Below the pieces are notes generated by a model. It ran no database searches. It was not told the DNA's origin and saw only the letters and a program-made list of their open reading frames with translations. Source: Pseudomonas nicosulfuronedens (GTDB taxonomy: Bacteria; Pseudomonadota; Gammaproteobacteria; Pseudomonadales; Pseudomonadaceae). Taken from it: a DNA stretch of 64,000 bases. Positions 1 to 10,719 of this stretch are shown one piece after another. Location: contig NZ_SWDV01000016.1 in assembly GCF_005877905.1 (NCBI RefSeq), positions 92,463 to 156,462 on the forward strand, in the 5' to 3' direction. The stretch's first letter is position 1; each line of letters starts with the position of its first letter. The position numbers and the translations under genes are program-made.

Positions 1-432
1 GCCAGCGGCCCGCTGGTGGCCCTGGCGCCGCGCGGCCACTGGCCGGAAGGCCGTTTGGGTAAGGCGCTGACACTGGACGAGCTGGCGGGCGAACCCATGA
101 TTGGCCTGTCCACTTCCGACCCCCTTTCGGCACGCCTGGAAGGCCATCTGGCGAATATCGAGCCGCCACCACGCGTGCGGATCGCGGTGCAGACCTACGC
201 CCTGGCGCGCACGCTGGTGGAAGCCGGAACGGGATTGGCGTTGGTTGATCCTTTCACCGCGCTGGGCGCCGACGAGCGCCTGACCGTGCAGCGCACCCTG
301 TCCCCCACCGTGAAGGTAACGCTCTACGCCCTCACCCGCGCCGACGAAACGCCGCCGCATACCCAGGCGCTGCTGCTGGAGATGTTGGTGCGGCACGCTG
401 AGAAACAACTGGCGCAGCATCGCTTCGAATAA
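1..432 (+). CDS. LysR-family transcriptional regulator, C-terminal part (cut by window edge)
   Basis: The frame is open from base 1, so only the last 143 residues are present and the DNA-binding N-terminus lies outside the window. The visible part reads like the second half of a LysR periplasmic-binding-like effector domain: an LVALAPRGHW strand, then LARTLVEAGTGLALVDPFTA, the usual segment in which a hydrophobic effector-cleft strand is followed by a conserved G-G-hydrophobic turn. The effector cannot be inferred. The gene runs towards hutG, which is on the opposite strand, with a 97-bp gap. Family assignment is fairly sure; function is unknown. Confidence 0.75.
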   Translation, partial: ASGPLVALAPRGHWPEGRLGKALTLDELAGEPMIGLSTSDPLSARLEGHLANIEPPPRVRIAVQTYALARTLVEAGTGLALVDPFTALGADERLTVQRTLSPTVKVTLYALTRADETPPHTQALLLEMLVRHAEKQLAQHRFE

Positions 433-529
433 AAGACAGCCCCCTGCCGAACCAGGGCAGCGCCGCCGGGATGCGTGGTCCGGCGGAGCCGCGCCGACAG
501 TCCCGGCGCGACAGGAAGCTGCGTAAAAC

Positions 530-1333
530 TCAGCGGCCGTAGCGCTCGCGGCCCCAGGCGATGAAGGTTTCCAGCATTCCGCGGAGCACCTGGGCGGTCG
601 GTGCGGCGAGGTCTTCGCGGTAACCGAAGGGCGCCTGCTCATCCATGTAGTTGCACTGTGCGAGTTCCAACTGCACCGCGTGCACGTTGTCCTGCGGCTG
701 GCCGTAGTGGCGGGTGATGTGCCCGCCCTTGAAGCGGCCGTTGAGGATGTGCCTGTAGGCCGGTGCGCCGGCACACACCGCGACCAATCGCTCGGCCAAC
801 TCTGCATCGCAGCTCGCGCCGCTGTTGGTGCCGATGTTGAAGTCCGGCAGCTTGCCGTCGAACAGGTGCGGGATCACCGAGGCGATCGAGTGGGCATCCC
901 ACAGCAACGCGTAACCGAACTCGGCCTTCAGGCGCGCCAGTTCGTCGGTGAGGGTCTGGTGGTAAGGCGTCCAGACTTCGGCGAGGTAACGCGCGCGCTC
1001 TTCGGCGGAAGGCGTCTGGCCGTCCTTGAACAGCGGGCGGCCGTCGAACAGGGTGTCCGGGTAGAGGCCGGTGGTGGCGGTGCTGTACAGCGGCTTGTCG
1101 TCGGCCGGGCGGTTGAGGTCGATGACGTAGCGCGAGTAGCCGGCGGCCAGGGTACTGGCGCCCAGTTCCTCAGCGAAACTGTAGAGCTGCGGGATGTGCC
1201 AGTCGGTGTCGGCCAGCTCGCGGGCCTCGTCCACCAGGCCATTTTCCACGGCCGGGGTCATGCGAGTGCCGGGGTGCGGCATGCTGATCAGCAGGGGCAC
1301 GCGGCCGCGTTTGAATTCGAGAACGTTGTCCAT
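530..1333 (-). CDS. hutG: N-formylglutamate deformylase (amidohydrolase)
   Basis: This 267-residue protein should hydrolyse N-formyl-L-glutamate to glutamate and formate, the last step of the five-step histidine pathway in the cytoplasm. Family motifs visible are SMPHPGTRMT near residues 17-26, RYVIDLNRP near 68, LLWDAHSI in the middle and GGHITRHYG near 209, supplying the conserved His/Asp/Glu metal ligands. Length is normal for the family. It is the last gene of the minus-strand hut operon, separated from hutI by 112 bp that hold a palindromic repeat. The presence of hutF elsewhere in the window fits this enzyme rather than a one-step formiminoglutamase. Confidence 0.95.
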   Translation of the reverse strand: MDNVLEFKRGRVPLLISMPHPGTRMTPAVENGLVDEARELADTDWHIPQLYSFAEELGASTLAAGYSRYVIDLNRPADDKPLYSTATTGLYPDTLFDGRPLFKDGQTPSAEERARYLAEVWTPYHQTLTDELARLKAEFGYALLWDAHSIASVIPHLFDGKLPDFNIGTNSGASCDAELAERLVAVCAGAPAYRHILNGRFKGGHITRHYGQPQDNVHAVQLELAQCNYMDEQAPFGYREDLAAPTAQVLRGMLETFIAWGRERYGR

Positions 1334-1368
1334 GGGGTGCTAGCTCCAGTACGGGCGAGAACGAACCT

Positions 1369-1435
1369 GTAGGAGCGAGCTTGCTCGCGAACCCAACTCC
1401 GCAGCGGGGCTGTTCGCGAGCAAGCTCGCTCCTAC
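1369..1435. repeat. REP-type palindromic element between hutI and hutG
   Basis: GTAGGAGCGAGCTTGCTCGC and its inverted copy GCGAGCAAGCTCGCTCCTAC flank about 20 unrelated bases. The element lies inside the hut operon, so a transcript would fold into a long hairpin between hutI and hutG. It is one of seven related elements in the window. Confidence 0.85.
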
Positions 1436-1445
1436 GAAAAGCAGC

Positions 1446-2642
1446 TCATAGTTCTTCGCCGTGACGAATGATGCGCTTGGGCAGGTCGCCGCCGAGCCAA
1501 TAGGCGAGTTCAGCGGGGCGCTGGATGTCCCAGGCGATAAAGTCGGCGACCTTGCCCGCTTCCAGGCTGCCGTGGCTGTCGGCCATGCCCAGCGCCCGCG
1601 CGGCGTTGAGGGTGACGCCGGCCAGCGCTTCTTCCGGGGTCAGGCGGAATGCCGTGCAGGCCATGTTCAGCATCAGCCGCAGCGACAACGCGGGCGAGGT
1701 GCCGGGGTTGAGGTCGCTGGCGATGGCGATGTTCACGCCGTGCTTGCGCAGGGCGTCCATCGGCGGCAGCTGGGTTTCGCGCAGGACGAAGAAGGCGCCC
1801 GGCAACAGCACGGCAACGGTGCCGGCTTCGGCCATGGCGATGGCGTCGCTCTCGTCCATGAATTCCAGGTGGTCGGCGGACAGCGCACCATACCGCGCGG
1901 CGAGGCTGGAGCCATGCAGCGAAGACAATTGCTCGGCGTGCAGTTTGACCGGCAGCCCCAGACGCTGGGCGGTCTGGAATACCCGCTCGACCTGCGCCGG
2001 GGAAAACGCCAGGTGCTCGCAGAAGGCATCCACAGCGTCCACCAGACCTTCCTCGGCCAGGGCAGGGAGGATGTGGTGGCAGACCCGCTCGATGTACTCG
2101 TCGGCGCGGCCGGCATACTCCGGCGGCAAGGCGTGAGCGGACAGGCAGGTGGTGCGTACCGTCACCGGCAGCTCCTGTTCCAGCCGGCGGGCCACGCGCA
2201 GCATGCGCCGCTCGCTGTCCAGGTCCAGGCCATAGCCGGATTTCACCTCCAGCACGGTCACGCCATCGGCCAGCAGTGGGCGGGCACGCTTGATGGCGCT
2301 GGCCAGCAGCTCCTCCTCGCTGGCTTCGCGGGTGGCGCGCACGGTGCTGGCGATACCGCCACCGGCCGCGGCGATCTCGGCATAGCTGACGCCGTTCAGG
2401 CGCTGCTCGAACTCACCGCTGCGGTCGCCACCGAACACCAGGTGGGTGTGGCAGTCGATGAAGCCGGGCGTGACCCAGGCGCCGCCCAGGTCGGTACTCT
2501 GCAGCGGGCGCTCGGGCAATTCGGAGCGCGGGCCGATCCAGACGATGCGTTCGCCCTCGGTGATGATCGCGGCATCCTCGATGATCGAGTAGCGCCCCGC
2601 CTTCATCGTGGCGGCATGGCAGTGCTGCCAGAGGTGTTTCAT
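1446..2642 (-). CDS. hutI: imidazolonepropionase
   Basis: This 398-residue amidohydrolase opens the ring of 4-imidazolone-5-propionate to give N-formimino-L-glutamate. It has the metal-binding HTHLVFGG motif (His65, His67), a later GYGLDLDSE segment, the KLHAEQ histidine near residue 240, and the [10 protein letters not shown] segment carrying the catalytic Asp. Length is normal. Its ATG overlaps the TGA of the upstream ammonia-lyase gene by four bases (ATGA), implying translational coupling. Confidence 0.96.
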   Translation of the reverse strand: MKHLWQHCHAATMKAGRYSIIEDAAIITEGERIVWIGPRSELPERPLQSTDLGGAWVTPGFIDCHTHLVFGGDRSGEFEQRLNGVSYAEIAAAGGGIASTVRATREASEEELLASAIKRARPLLADGVTVLEVKSGYGLDLDSERRMLRVARRLEQELPVTVRTTCLSAHALPPEYAGRADEYIERVCHHILPALAEEGLVDAVDAFCEHLAFSPAQVERVFQTAQRLGLPVKLHAEQLSSLHGSSLAARYGALSADHLEFMDESDAIAMAEAGTVAVLLPGAFFVLRETQLPPMDALRKHGVNIAIASDLNPGTSPALSLRLMLNMACTAFRLTPEEALAGVTLNAARALGMADSHGSLEAGKVADFIAWDIQRPAELAYWLGGDLPKRIIRHGEEL

Positions 2643-4171
2643 TGCAGCCTCCCGATACTCGCGCCGACGCTTTGCAGCGCAGCGCGGTCATCCAGCAGCG
2701 CGGCGGCGCGGGCGATGTCCGGCGCCAGCCAGCGGTCGCTGTCGTAGGCCGGCACGCGCTCGCGCAGCAGGCTCCAGGCACAGTCGGTGCCGGCACCGAA
2801 ACGCTGCGGCTTGAGGAATTCGAAGGCCTGGGCGGCCAGCAGGTATTCGATGGCGAGGATCTGCGTGACGTTGCCAACCACCTTGCCCAGCTTCAGCGCG
2901 GCACTGGTGCCCAGGCTCAGGTGATCTTCCTGCAGGCCGGAGGTGACGAAGTTGTCCACCACCGCCGGTTGGGCCAGCTGGCGGTTCTCGCCGGCCAGGG
3001 AGGCGGCGACGTACTGCACGATCATCATCCCGGAATTAACGCCCGGCTGGCTGACCAGGAAGGCCGGCAGGCCACTGACCAGCGGATTGATCAGACGATC
3101 CAGGCGGCGCTCGGCAACGCCACCCAGCTCGGCCACGGCAATCGCCAGCAGGTCGGCGGCCATGGCCACGGACTCGCCGTGGGGGTTGGCCTGGGAGACC
3201 ACGCGGTAGTCGTCCGGCGTACCCAGCACCAGCGGGTTGTCGGTGGCGGAATTGAGTTCGGTCTCGATCTGCTTCGCCGCGTGCTCCAGCTGGTCACGGC
3301 AGGCGCCGTGGATTTGCGGCATGGAGCGGATGCTCAGCGCGTCCTGGGTCCGGATGCCCTTGCTGGCGGCGATGACTTCACTGCCCTCGAGCAGCGCACG
3401 CAGGTTGGCACCGACTTTCTGCATGCCCGGATGCGGCTTGAGCGCGATGATCTCGGCGTCGAACGCGTCGATCTGCCCGCGCAGGGCTTCGAAGCTCATG
3501 GCACCGATGACGTCGGCCCATTGCGAGAGGCGCGTTGCGTCGTCGAGGGCGAGGCAGCTCAGGCCAGTCATGCATGGCGTGCCGTTGACCAGGCAGAGCC
3601 CGTCCTTGGCACCCAGCTGCACCGGTTCCAGGCCTTCGGCGGCCAGGGCCTGGAAGGCCGGAACGACTTCGCCGCGGTAGCTCACTTCACCGATGCCCAG
3701 CAGCGCCACGCCGACGTGGGCCATGTGGGTCAGGTAACCGACCGAACCCTGCGACGGCACGCGCGGGGTGATGCCGTGGTTGAGCAGCGCGACCAGCGCT
3801 TCGACCACACGGCGATGCAGGCCGGACTTGCCGTGGCTGTAGTTGGTGATGGCCGCGCAAATAATCGCGCGGGTCTGCTCGTCCTTCAGCGGCTCGCCGA
3901 CGCCACAGGCATGGCTGAGCAGGGTATTGCGCGACAGCTGCGCCAGTTGCTCGCCCTGCAGCACCACGTTGCACAGCGCGCCCAGCCCGGTGTTGATGCC
4001 ATAGGCGCGCTCTCCCCGGCTGACGATGCGCTCGACGATCCCTCGGGCGTTGTCGATGCGCGCCCAGGCCGCCGGCGCCAGTTGCAGGTGCGCGCCATGG
4101 CGAGCCACCGCGACCAGGTCCTGCCAGCGCAGCGGGCCGTTGTCGAGGGTGATGGTGGAAGAGGACGACAT
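2639..4171 (-). CDS. HAL/PAL/TAL-family ammonia-lyase paralogue lacking the MIO triad
   Basis: This 510-residue protein is clearly homologous to histidine ammonia-lyase along its length. It keeps YGINTG (Tyr57), LLSH (His87), LVNGT, the Arg of the LSIR segment and QEDH. The Ala-Ser-Gly triad that cyclises into the MIO electrophile is absent: the protein reads SQGSVG then YLTHMAH (residues 141-152), where the canonical HutH in this window reads [16 protein letters not shown]. The Tyr of QDPYSLR is Leu (QDALSIR), and the Phe of GGNFHAEP is Pro (QANPHGES). Start chosen at the ATG after an AGGAG; a longer reading would run into hutV. It resembles the second lyase beside hutI in other Pseudomonas hut loci. 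A non-lyase or regulatory role is possible; I cannot assign a reaction. Confidence 0.88.
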   Translation of the reverse strand: MSSSSTITLDNGPLRWQDLVAVARHGAHLQLAPAAWARIDNARGIVERIVSRGERAYGINTGLGALCNVVLQGEQLAQLSRNTLLSHACGVGEPLKDEQTRAIICAAITNYSHGKSGLHRRVVEALVALLNHGITPRVPSQGSVGYLTHMAHVGVALLGIGEVSYRGEVVPAFQALAAEGLEPVQLGAKDGLCLVNGTPCMTGLSCLALDDATRLSQWADVIGAMSFEALRGQIDAFDAEIIALKPHPGMQKVGANLRALLEGSEVIAASKGIRTQDALSIRSMPQIHGACRDQLEHAAKQIETELNSATDNPLVLGTPDDYRVVSQANPHGESVAMAADLLAIAVAELGGVAERRLDRLINPLVSGLPAFLVSQPGVNSGMMIVQYVAASLAGENRQLAQPAVVDNFVTSGLQEDHLSLGTSAALKLGKVVGNVTQILAIEYLLAAQAFEFLKPQRFGAGTDCAWSLLRERVPAYDSDRWLAPDIARAAALLDDRAALQSVGASIGRLQ

Positions 4172-4220
4172 GCAGAACTCCTGTAGGCAGGGAAGCCCCC
4201 TTCCCCGCCGGTGAATGGCT

Positions 4221-5036
4221 TTAGATCGCGGCGACGCGGCGCTGGACGAAGCGGTCGACGTATTCGTCGGCGGGCTTGTGCAGGATGTCGGTGGGCGCAC
4301 CGACCTGGATCAGCTGGCCGTCCTTGAGGATGGCGATGCGGTTGCCGATGCGCACCGCTTCATCGAGGTCATGGGTGATGAAGACGATGGTCTTGTGCAG
4401 GGTCTTCTGCAGCTCCAGCAGCTGGTCCTGCATGTCCGCGCGGATCAGCGGGTCGAGGGCGCTGAAGGCTTCGTCCATGAGGATGATGTCGGTATCCGCG
4501 GCCAGTGCGCGGGCCAGACCAACCCTTTGCCGCATGCCGCCGGAGAGCTGGTGCGGGTAGGACTTCTCGTAGCCCTTCAGGCCCACGGTGGCGATCCAGT
4601 GCAGCGCGCGCTCCTGACACAGCGCCTTGCTCTCGCCACGAATCTTCAGGCCGTAGGCGACGTTGTCGAGCACGCTCTTGTGCGGCAGCAGACCGAAGCT
4701 CTGGAACACCATGCTGATCTTGCGCCGACGGAAGTTCTCCAGCGCGGCAGCGTCGTAGGCGAGGACGTCCTCGCCGTCCACCAGGATCTGCCCGCTGGTG
4801 GGGTCGATCAGGCGGTTGAAGTGGCGCACCAGGGTCGACTTGCCGGAACCGGAGAGGCCCATGATGACAAAGATCTCCCCCGCCTCGATGGACAGCGAGA
4901 GGTCGTTCACCCCGACCACGCAATCGGTGGCGGCCAGTACCTCGGCCTTGCTCTTGCCCTGGCGGATCATCGCCAGGGCCGCATCGGCCTTGGCGCCGAA
5001 GATCTTGTAGACGTTCTTGACCTGGATCTTGCTCAT
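4221..5036 (-). CDS. hutV: histidine ABC transporter, ATP-binding protein (glycine betaine/proline type)
   Basis: This 271-residue ABC ATPase of the ProV/OpuAA type has Walker A GLSGSGKST near residue 59, signature LSGGMRQRVG, Walker B IILMDEAFSALDP and a THDLDEA switch His. It lacks the C-terminal CBS pair of osmoregulatory ProV, which fits a catabolic transporter. It overlaps hutW by four bases and sits between hutW and the lyase paralogue. The histidine/urocanate-related substrate is inferred from the hut operon context and from the HutXWV system known in rhizobia and pseudomonads. Confidence 0.9.
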   Translation of the reverse strand: MSKIQVKNVYKIFGAKADAALAMIRQGKSKAEVLAATDCVVGVNDLSLSIEAGEIFVIMGLSGSGKSTLVRHFNRLIDPTSGQILVDGEDVLAYDAAALENFRRRKISMVFQSFGLLPHKSVLDNVAYGLKIRGESKALCQERALHWIATVGLKGYEKSYPHQLSGGMRQRVGLARALAADTDIILMDEAFSALDPLIRADMQDQLLELQKTLHKTIVFITHDLDEAVRIGNRIAILKDGQLIQVGAPTDILHKPADEYVDRFVQRRVAAI

Positions 5037-5887
5037 TTGCTGGCCTCATGGTGGCGCGAGCGGCCGTAAGCCTGGGTGATGCGGTCGATGACCACGGCGA
5101 GGATGACGATGGCGAGACCCGCCTCCAGGCCCTTGCCGACGTTGAGCGTCTGGATGCCTACCAGCACATCCTCGCCCAGCCCACGGGCGCCGATCATCGA
5201 AGCGATCACCACCATCGACAGGGCCATCATGGTGGTCTGGTTGATGCCGGCCATGATGCTCGGTAGCGCCAGCGGCAGCTGCACACCGAACAGCTGCTGG
5301 CGGCGGTTGGCGCCGAAGGCGGTGATGGCTTCCATCACCTCGCGGTCGACCTGGCGAATGCCCAGGTCGGTGAGGCGGATCAGCGGCGGCGCGGCGTAGA
5401 TCACGGTGGCGAAGATCGCCGGCACCTTGCCCAGGCCGAACAGCATCAGCACCGGAATCAGGTACACGAAGCTGGGCATGGTCTGCATGATGTCCAGCAG
5501 CGGCAGCAACACGGCGCGGAAGCGGTCGCTGCGCGCGGCGACGATGCCCAGCGGGATGCCGATCAGCACCGAGATGATCGTGGCGACCATCATCAGCGCC
5601 AGGGTCTGCATCAGCTTGTCCCACAGCCCCACGGCGCCCACCAGGAACAGCAACCCGACGATCACCACGGTCGGCAGGATGCGCCGCGTGGCGTGCCAGG
5701 CGATGCCCGCGACGATGGCCAGCATCAGCCACCAGGGCGTGGCTCGCAGCACGCTCTCCAGGTTGACGATGGCCCACAGCAGGGTGTCGGAGATGTGGCG
5801 GAACACGTCGCCGTAATTGGTAACCAGGGCATCGACCCAACCGTTGACCCAGTCGGCGATGGAGAAGGTGAAGCGTTCGGGAAACAT
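5033..5887 (-). CDS. hutW: histidine ABC transporter, permease (proline/glycine betaine type)
   Basis: This 284-residue inner-membrane protein has about six hydrophobic segments and the binding-protein-dependent permease signature around ITAFGANRRQQLFGVQLPLALPSIMAGINQ (EAA loop), which docks on the ATPase. The N-terminal stretch (INDWVNGWVD-like, soluble) is typical of ProW relatives. The stop overlaps the start of hutV, and hutX lies 65 bp upstream, so the three genes form one import system. Confidence 0.9.
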   Translation of the reverse strand: MFPERFTFSIADWVNGWVDALVTNYGDVFRHISDTLLWAIVNLESVLRATPWWLMLAIVAGIAWHATRRILPTVVIVGLLFLVGAVGLWDKLMQTLALMMVATIISVLIGIPLGIVAARSDRFRAVLLPLLDIMQTMPSFVYLIPVLMLFGLGKVPAIFATVIYAAPPLIRLTDLGIRQVDREVMEAITAFGANRRQQLFGVQLPLALPSIMAGINQTTMMALSMVVIASMIGARGLGEDVLVGIQTLNVGKGLEAGLAIVILAVVIDRITQAYGRSRHHEASK

Positions 5888-5952
5888 GGCACGTACTCGT
5901 CAGGAGTGGGCATCACCGGAAGGAGCCGAGGCTCCTTCCGGGTTTGGCGGCG

Positions 5953-6918
5953 TCAGAGCGCGGCCTGGACCTTCTTCGCAGCGTCCTCGCTGACCCAGGT
6001 GGTCCACACTTCCGGGTGTTCCTTGAGGAAGGCCTTGGCCAGTTGCTCGGAGGTCAGTTTCTCCTTGGCCATCTTCGCCAGGTTCTGGTTCAGCAGGTCG
6101 ATGGGCAGGTTGACCTTCTCCAGCACGGCGACCAGTTCCGGGGCCTGGTCATGGAAGGCCCTGGACAGGCCGACCTGGATCTTCACGTCCTTGTTCACGC
6201 CCGGCTCCTCCAGCTTCACCAGGTCGGCCTGGCCCATCAGCGGCGTCGGCGACCAGTAGTAGAAGAGAATAGGCTCCTTGCGCTTGTAGCTCGACAGCAC
6301 GGCGGCATCCAGGGCCGGGCCGGTGCCGGGGCGGAAGTTGGTGTATTTGTCCTCGAGGCCGTACTTCTTCAGCATCTCGGAGTTTTCCAGCTCGCAGGTC
6401 CAACCGGCCGGGCAGTTGTAGAAACGGCCCTTGCCCGGCTCTTCCGGATCGCGGAAGACTTCGGAGTACTGGGCAAGGTCGGTCACGGCCTTGAGGTTCG
6501 GCGCCTTGGCTTCGATGTTGCGCGCCTTGTCGCCCTCGATCACGAAGCGCGGGACGTACCAGCCCTCGGTGGCGCCGACGATGGGGGCGCCCACGCCGAC
6601 CACCTTGTTCGCGGCGGCGGCCTTGTTCCAGGCGTCGCTGCGGCCGATCCATTCCTCACTGAAGATCTGGATGTCGTTGTTCGCCAGCGCCTGCTCCATG
6701 GTGATGGAGTTGCCCGGCAGGCTGTCGGTTTCGCAGCCGTAGCCGTTCTTCAGGATGATCTGCATGAGGTCGGTGAGCAGCATGCCGCTCTCCCAGTTCA
6801 GCCCGGCGAATTTCACCGGCTTGCCACTCTCGCACCAGCCGGCGGCCTGGGCCGAGGTGCCGGCCAGCAGGCCGGCGGACAGGAACAGGCCCAGCAGCGT
6901 CTTCTTGGTGTTGTTCAT
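5953..6918 (-). CDS. hutX: histidine ABC transporter, substrate-binding protein (OpuAC type)
   Basis: This 321-residue protein has a classical Sec signal peptide, with cleavage expected after SAQA near residue 26. The OpuAC/ProX-type body shows VKFAGLNWESGM, GYGCETDSLPG and the aromatic-rich FYNCPAGWTCE and LFYYWSPTPLMG segments, the sort of Trp/Tyr cage that binds cationic or zwitterionic ligands. It is immediately upstream of hutW. A close paralogue without transporter partners is encoded at 10720-11736. Confidence 0.9.
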   Translation of the reverse strand: MNNTKKTLLGLFLSAGLLAGTSAQAAGWCESGKPVKFAGLNWESGMLLTDLMQIILKNGYGCETDSLPGNSITMEQALANNDIQIFSEEWIGRSDAWNKAAAANKVVGVGAPIVGATEGWYVPRFVIEGDKARNIEAKAPNLKAVTDLAQYSEVFRDPEEPGKGRFYNCPAGWTCELENSEMLKKYGLEDKYTNFRPGTGPALDAAVLSSYKRKEPILFYYWSPTPLMGQADLVKLEEPGVNKDVKIQVGLSRAFHDQAPELVAVLEKVNLPIDLLNQNLAKMAKEKLTSEQLAKAFLKEHPEVWTTWVSEDAAKKVQAAL

Positions 6919-6997
6919 CTGATGCTCCTAAACGTGAATGAGGTTGGGCAGTGCAAGGGCCGTGCGTGCTTGTGGCCGCGCGGCCGGGCCGGTCTGT

Positions 6998-8410
6998 TCA
7001 GGTGCGGGCCGGCAGGATCAGCCGGTCCGGTACTGCCCGCGTGACGCGACGGGCGACCAGGTAATAGAGAACGGCCGGAACCACGAGGCCGATGATCCAG
7101 GAGATATCCACGCCACCCAGGGCGTCCACCAGCGGGCCGGTGTAGAACTTGGTGGAGATGAAGGGCAGCTGCACCAGCACGCCGATCACGTAGACGCTGA
7201 TGCCGGGGATGTTCCAGCGACCGTAGCGGCCATCGGGGTCGGCCAGCGCCGGCACGTCGTAGTGCTCGCGAGTGATGCAGTAGTAGTCCACCAGGTTGAC
7301 CGCGCTCCACGGGGTGAAGAAGGCCAGCAGGAAGAGGATGAAGGACTTGAACGCGCCGAGGAACGAATGCTGGCCGAGCAGCGCGATCAGGGTCGCGGCG
7401 CCGACGATCAGCAGGACGAACACCAGGCGCTGCGCGCGGCTCACTTCCAGGTGGCCACGGAAGCCACTGATCACGGTGGCGATGCACATGAAGCTGCCGT
7501 AGGAGTTCAGCGTCGAGATGGTGATCTTGCCGAAGGCGATGCTGAAGTACAGCAGCGCAGCGACAGCGCCACTGCCGCTCAGGCCGACGATGTAGGCCAC
7601 TTCATGGCCGGCGAACTGCCCGTTGGCTCCGGCTGCTGCGAACACGCCGAAGATCATCGCCACTTGCGCGCCGATCACCGAGCCTGCGCCCACGGCGAGG
7701 AAGGTTTTCACCGAGGAAGTCTTGCTCGGCAGGTAGCGCGAGTAGTCCGCGACATACGGCCCGAAGGCGATCTGCCAGGAGGCGGCCAGGGACACCGCGA
7801 GCAGGAAGCTGCTCCAGCTGAAATGGCGAATCTGCAGCAGCGCGCTGACGTCGGTCTGGTTCATCAAGCGGCTGAACAGGTAGACGAAGGCGATCACCCC
7901 GATGACGCTGGCAATGCGGCCGATGACGTGGATCACCCGGTAGCCGAGCACGGTCACCAGCACGATGACGCTGGCAAACATCAGGATGCCGACGCTGTCG
8001 CTGACGCCAAACAGCTGGCCCAGCGCCTGACCGGAAAGCACGGTGCCAGTGGCGGTGAAGCCCAGGTACATCAGGCACACCAGCACGATCGGAATGGCCG
8101 CGCCGTAGACGCCGAACTGCACGCGGCTGGAGATCATCTGTGGCAAGCCGAGCTTCGGCCCTTGGGCGGCGTGCAGCGCCATCACGCCACCGCCGAGCAG
8201 TTGGCCGATGAGCAGGCCGATCAGCGACCAGAACACATCGCCGCCCAGCACCACGGCGAGGGCGCCGGTGACGATGGCAGTGATCTGCAGGTTGGCGCCC
8301 AGCCACAGGGTGAACTGGCTGTAGAGCTTGCCGTGGCGCTCGGCCTCGGGAATGTAGTTGATCGAACGCACTTCGATCAGGGGTTTGGAGCTATCACTGG
8401 CCTGGGACAT
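6998..8410 (-). CDS. NCS1-family (purine-cytosine permease type) transporter in the hut operon
   Basis: This 470-residue protein has about twelve transmembrane segments and NCS1 family features: the FTLWLGANLQITAIVTGAL start of helix 1, a GPKLGLPQMISSRVQFG segment, and SRYLP in the middle. The start is the ATG behind a GGGAGA; an upstream reading has no ribosome site. It lies directly downstream of hutU in the same operon, so histidine, urocanate or a related imidazole is the likely cargo. From memory, pseudomonad hut loci encode separate histidine and urocanate permeases, and this could be the urocanate one. The substrate is inference only. Confidence 0.85.
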   Translation of the reverse strand: MSQASDSSKPLIEVRSINYIPEAERHGKLYSQFTLWLGANLQITAIVTGALAVVLGGDVFWSLIGLLIGQLLGGGVMALHAAQGPKLGLPQMISSRVQFGVYGAAIPIVLVCLMYLGFTATGTVLSGQALGQLFGVSDSVGILMFASVIVLVTVLGYRVIHVIGRIASVIGVIAFVYLFSRLMNQTDVSALLQIRHFSWSSFLLAVSLAASWQIAFGPYVADYSRYLPSKTSSVKTFLAVGAGSVIGAQVAMIFGVFAAAGANGQFAGHEVAYIVGLSGSGAVAALLYFSIAFGKITISTLNSYGSFMCIATVISGFRGHLEVSRAQRLVFVLLIVGAATLIALLGQHSFLGAFKSFILFLLAFFTPWSAVNLVDYYCITREHYDVPALADPDGRYGRWNIPGISVYVIGVLVQLPFISTKFYTGPLVDALGGVDISWIIGLVVPAVLYYLVARRVTRAVPDRLILPART

Positions 8411-8412
8411 CG

Positions 8413-8420
8413 TTATTGTT
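8413..8420 (-). promoter_or_regulatory. candidate Hfq/Crc (catabolite repression) motif before the NCS1 permease start
   Basis: Reading on the minus strand, AACAATAA lies two bases upstream of the ATG and just after the GGGAGA ribosome site. It matches the AANAANAA motif bound by Hfq/Crc in pseudomonads. The position would block ribosome loading. No binding evidence is available from sequence alone. Confidence 0.5.
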
Positions 8421-8539
8421 CTCCCGAAGGGATTTCTTGTCTGTCGATGCACTGCTGCTTCACGGACCAGGCCGCCGCACCACGCCGTGCGGCGGCCCTC
8501 TCCCTGGTCCTGGTTCGCTACCCGCGATGGATTGCCCGT

Positions 8540-8577
8540 CGTAGGGCGCATAACGCGCCAGCGTTATCCGCCCTACG
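8540..8577. repeat. short inverted repeat between hutU and permease
   Basis: CGTAGGGCG and CGCCCTACG-like arms (GTAGGGCGCATAACGC / GCGTTATCCGCCCTAC) form a nearly perfect hairpin with a loop of a few bases, 130 bp upstream of the permease. It resembles dispersed Pseudomonas palindromes and has no U-run, so it is probably not a terminator, though it may trim the hutU transcript. Confidence 0.6.
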
Positions 8578-8589
8578 TGCGGCGCCCCC

Positions 8590-10257
<1,668 letters not shown>

Positions 10258-10351
10258 GGAAGGCTCCTTCGCTTGCTCGGATCGTTAAGCCGGTTAGGGC
10301 TCTGGCGGTTCGGTGGACGGCTGCGAGGGGCTCGAAACCGTCATGTCTATG

Positions 10352-10365
10352 CTTGTATGTACAAG
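10352..10365. promoter_or_regulatory. HutC operator upstream of hutU
   Basis: CTTGTATGTACAAG contains TGTA-N2-TACA (10354-10363), the dyad known for HutC. It lies on the start site predicted from the sigma-54 element at 10371-10386, so bound repressor would sit on the open-complex region. Confidence 0.8.
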
Positions 10366-10370
10366 TATAA

Positions 10371-10386
10371 GCAAAGCAAAGGCCAA
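10371..10386 (-). promoter_or_regulatory. hutU: sigma-54 promoter of the hutU operon
   Basis: On the minus strand the sequence TTGGCCTTTGCTTTGC has GG and GC separated by exactly ten bases and a TTTGC -12 box. Start would fall near 10359, about 100 bases before the hutU ATG. CbrB- and NtrC-dependent sigma-54 transcription of hutU is known in P. fluorescens. Confidence 0.75.
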
Positions 10387-10528
10387 CCTTGCCCTGCGGA
10401 GCCTTTCGCCCACCAAGACGAACAATCAACCAATTGATTTATAAGAATAAAAAGCGAAAAATCGGGAAGCTTTAGCGACTGACAAAAACTGCCGTCTGAA
10501 AGACAAGCGCACCAGAAGAAGGCTTACG

Positions 10529-10545
10529 TGCACCGTTTCGTTGCG
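10529..10545. promoter_or_regulatory. candidate NtrC site upstream of hutU
   Basis: TGCACC-GTTTC-GTTGCG matches the GCACC-N5-GGTGC dyad with one mismatch and lies about 150 bp upstream of the -24 element, a usual enhancer distance. The rest of the 10258-10719 gap holds only this, the promoter and operator, and a repeat pair. Confidence 0.4.
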
Positions 10546-10630
10546 TTCGGTAACACCGCTCGCTACCAAGGAACACAGGTTGTATAGACAAGCCATTTCC
10601 GAGCAGGGAATGGAGGTCGGCAACGGCGAT

Positions 10631-10702
10631 GTTCGCGAGCAAGCTGGCTCCTACAGGGCAGGCGCCGATAGGCTCTTCGTAGGAGCGAGCTTGCTCGCGA
10701 AC
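10631..10702. repeat. REP-type pair in reversed order
   Basis: Here the two arms are in the opposite order to the other copies: GTTCGCGAGCAAGCTGGCTC comes first and GTAGGAGCGAGCTTGCTCGC second, with about 25 bases between them. One arm has a G-for-C change (CTGGCTCC). Confidence 0.7.
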
Positions 10703-10719
10703 CCATCCGAACGCCGCGC

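Noticed and set aside
2639..4171. Lyase paralogue as a sequencing frameshift or pseudogene
   Set aside because: The frame is open throughout with no compensating shifts, and only three whole codons are missing.
2642..4186. 514-residue open frame antisense to the lyase paralogue, and similar long frames opposite hutI, hutU, estA and the his cluster
   Set aside because: High GC at third codon positions keeps the antisense frame open; the translations are rich in Gly, Arg, Ala and His without any domain, while the opposite strand holds a clear family member.
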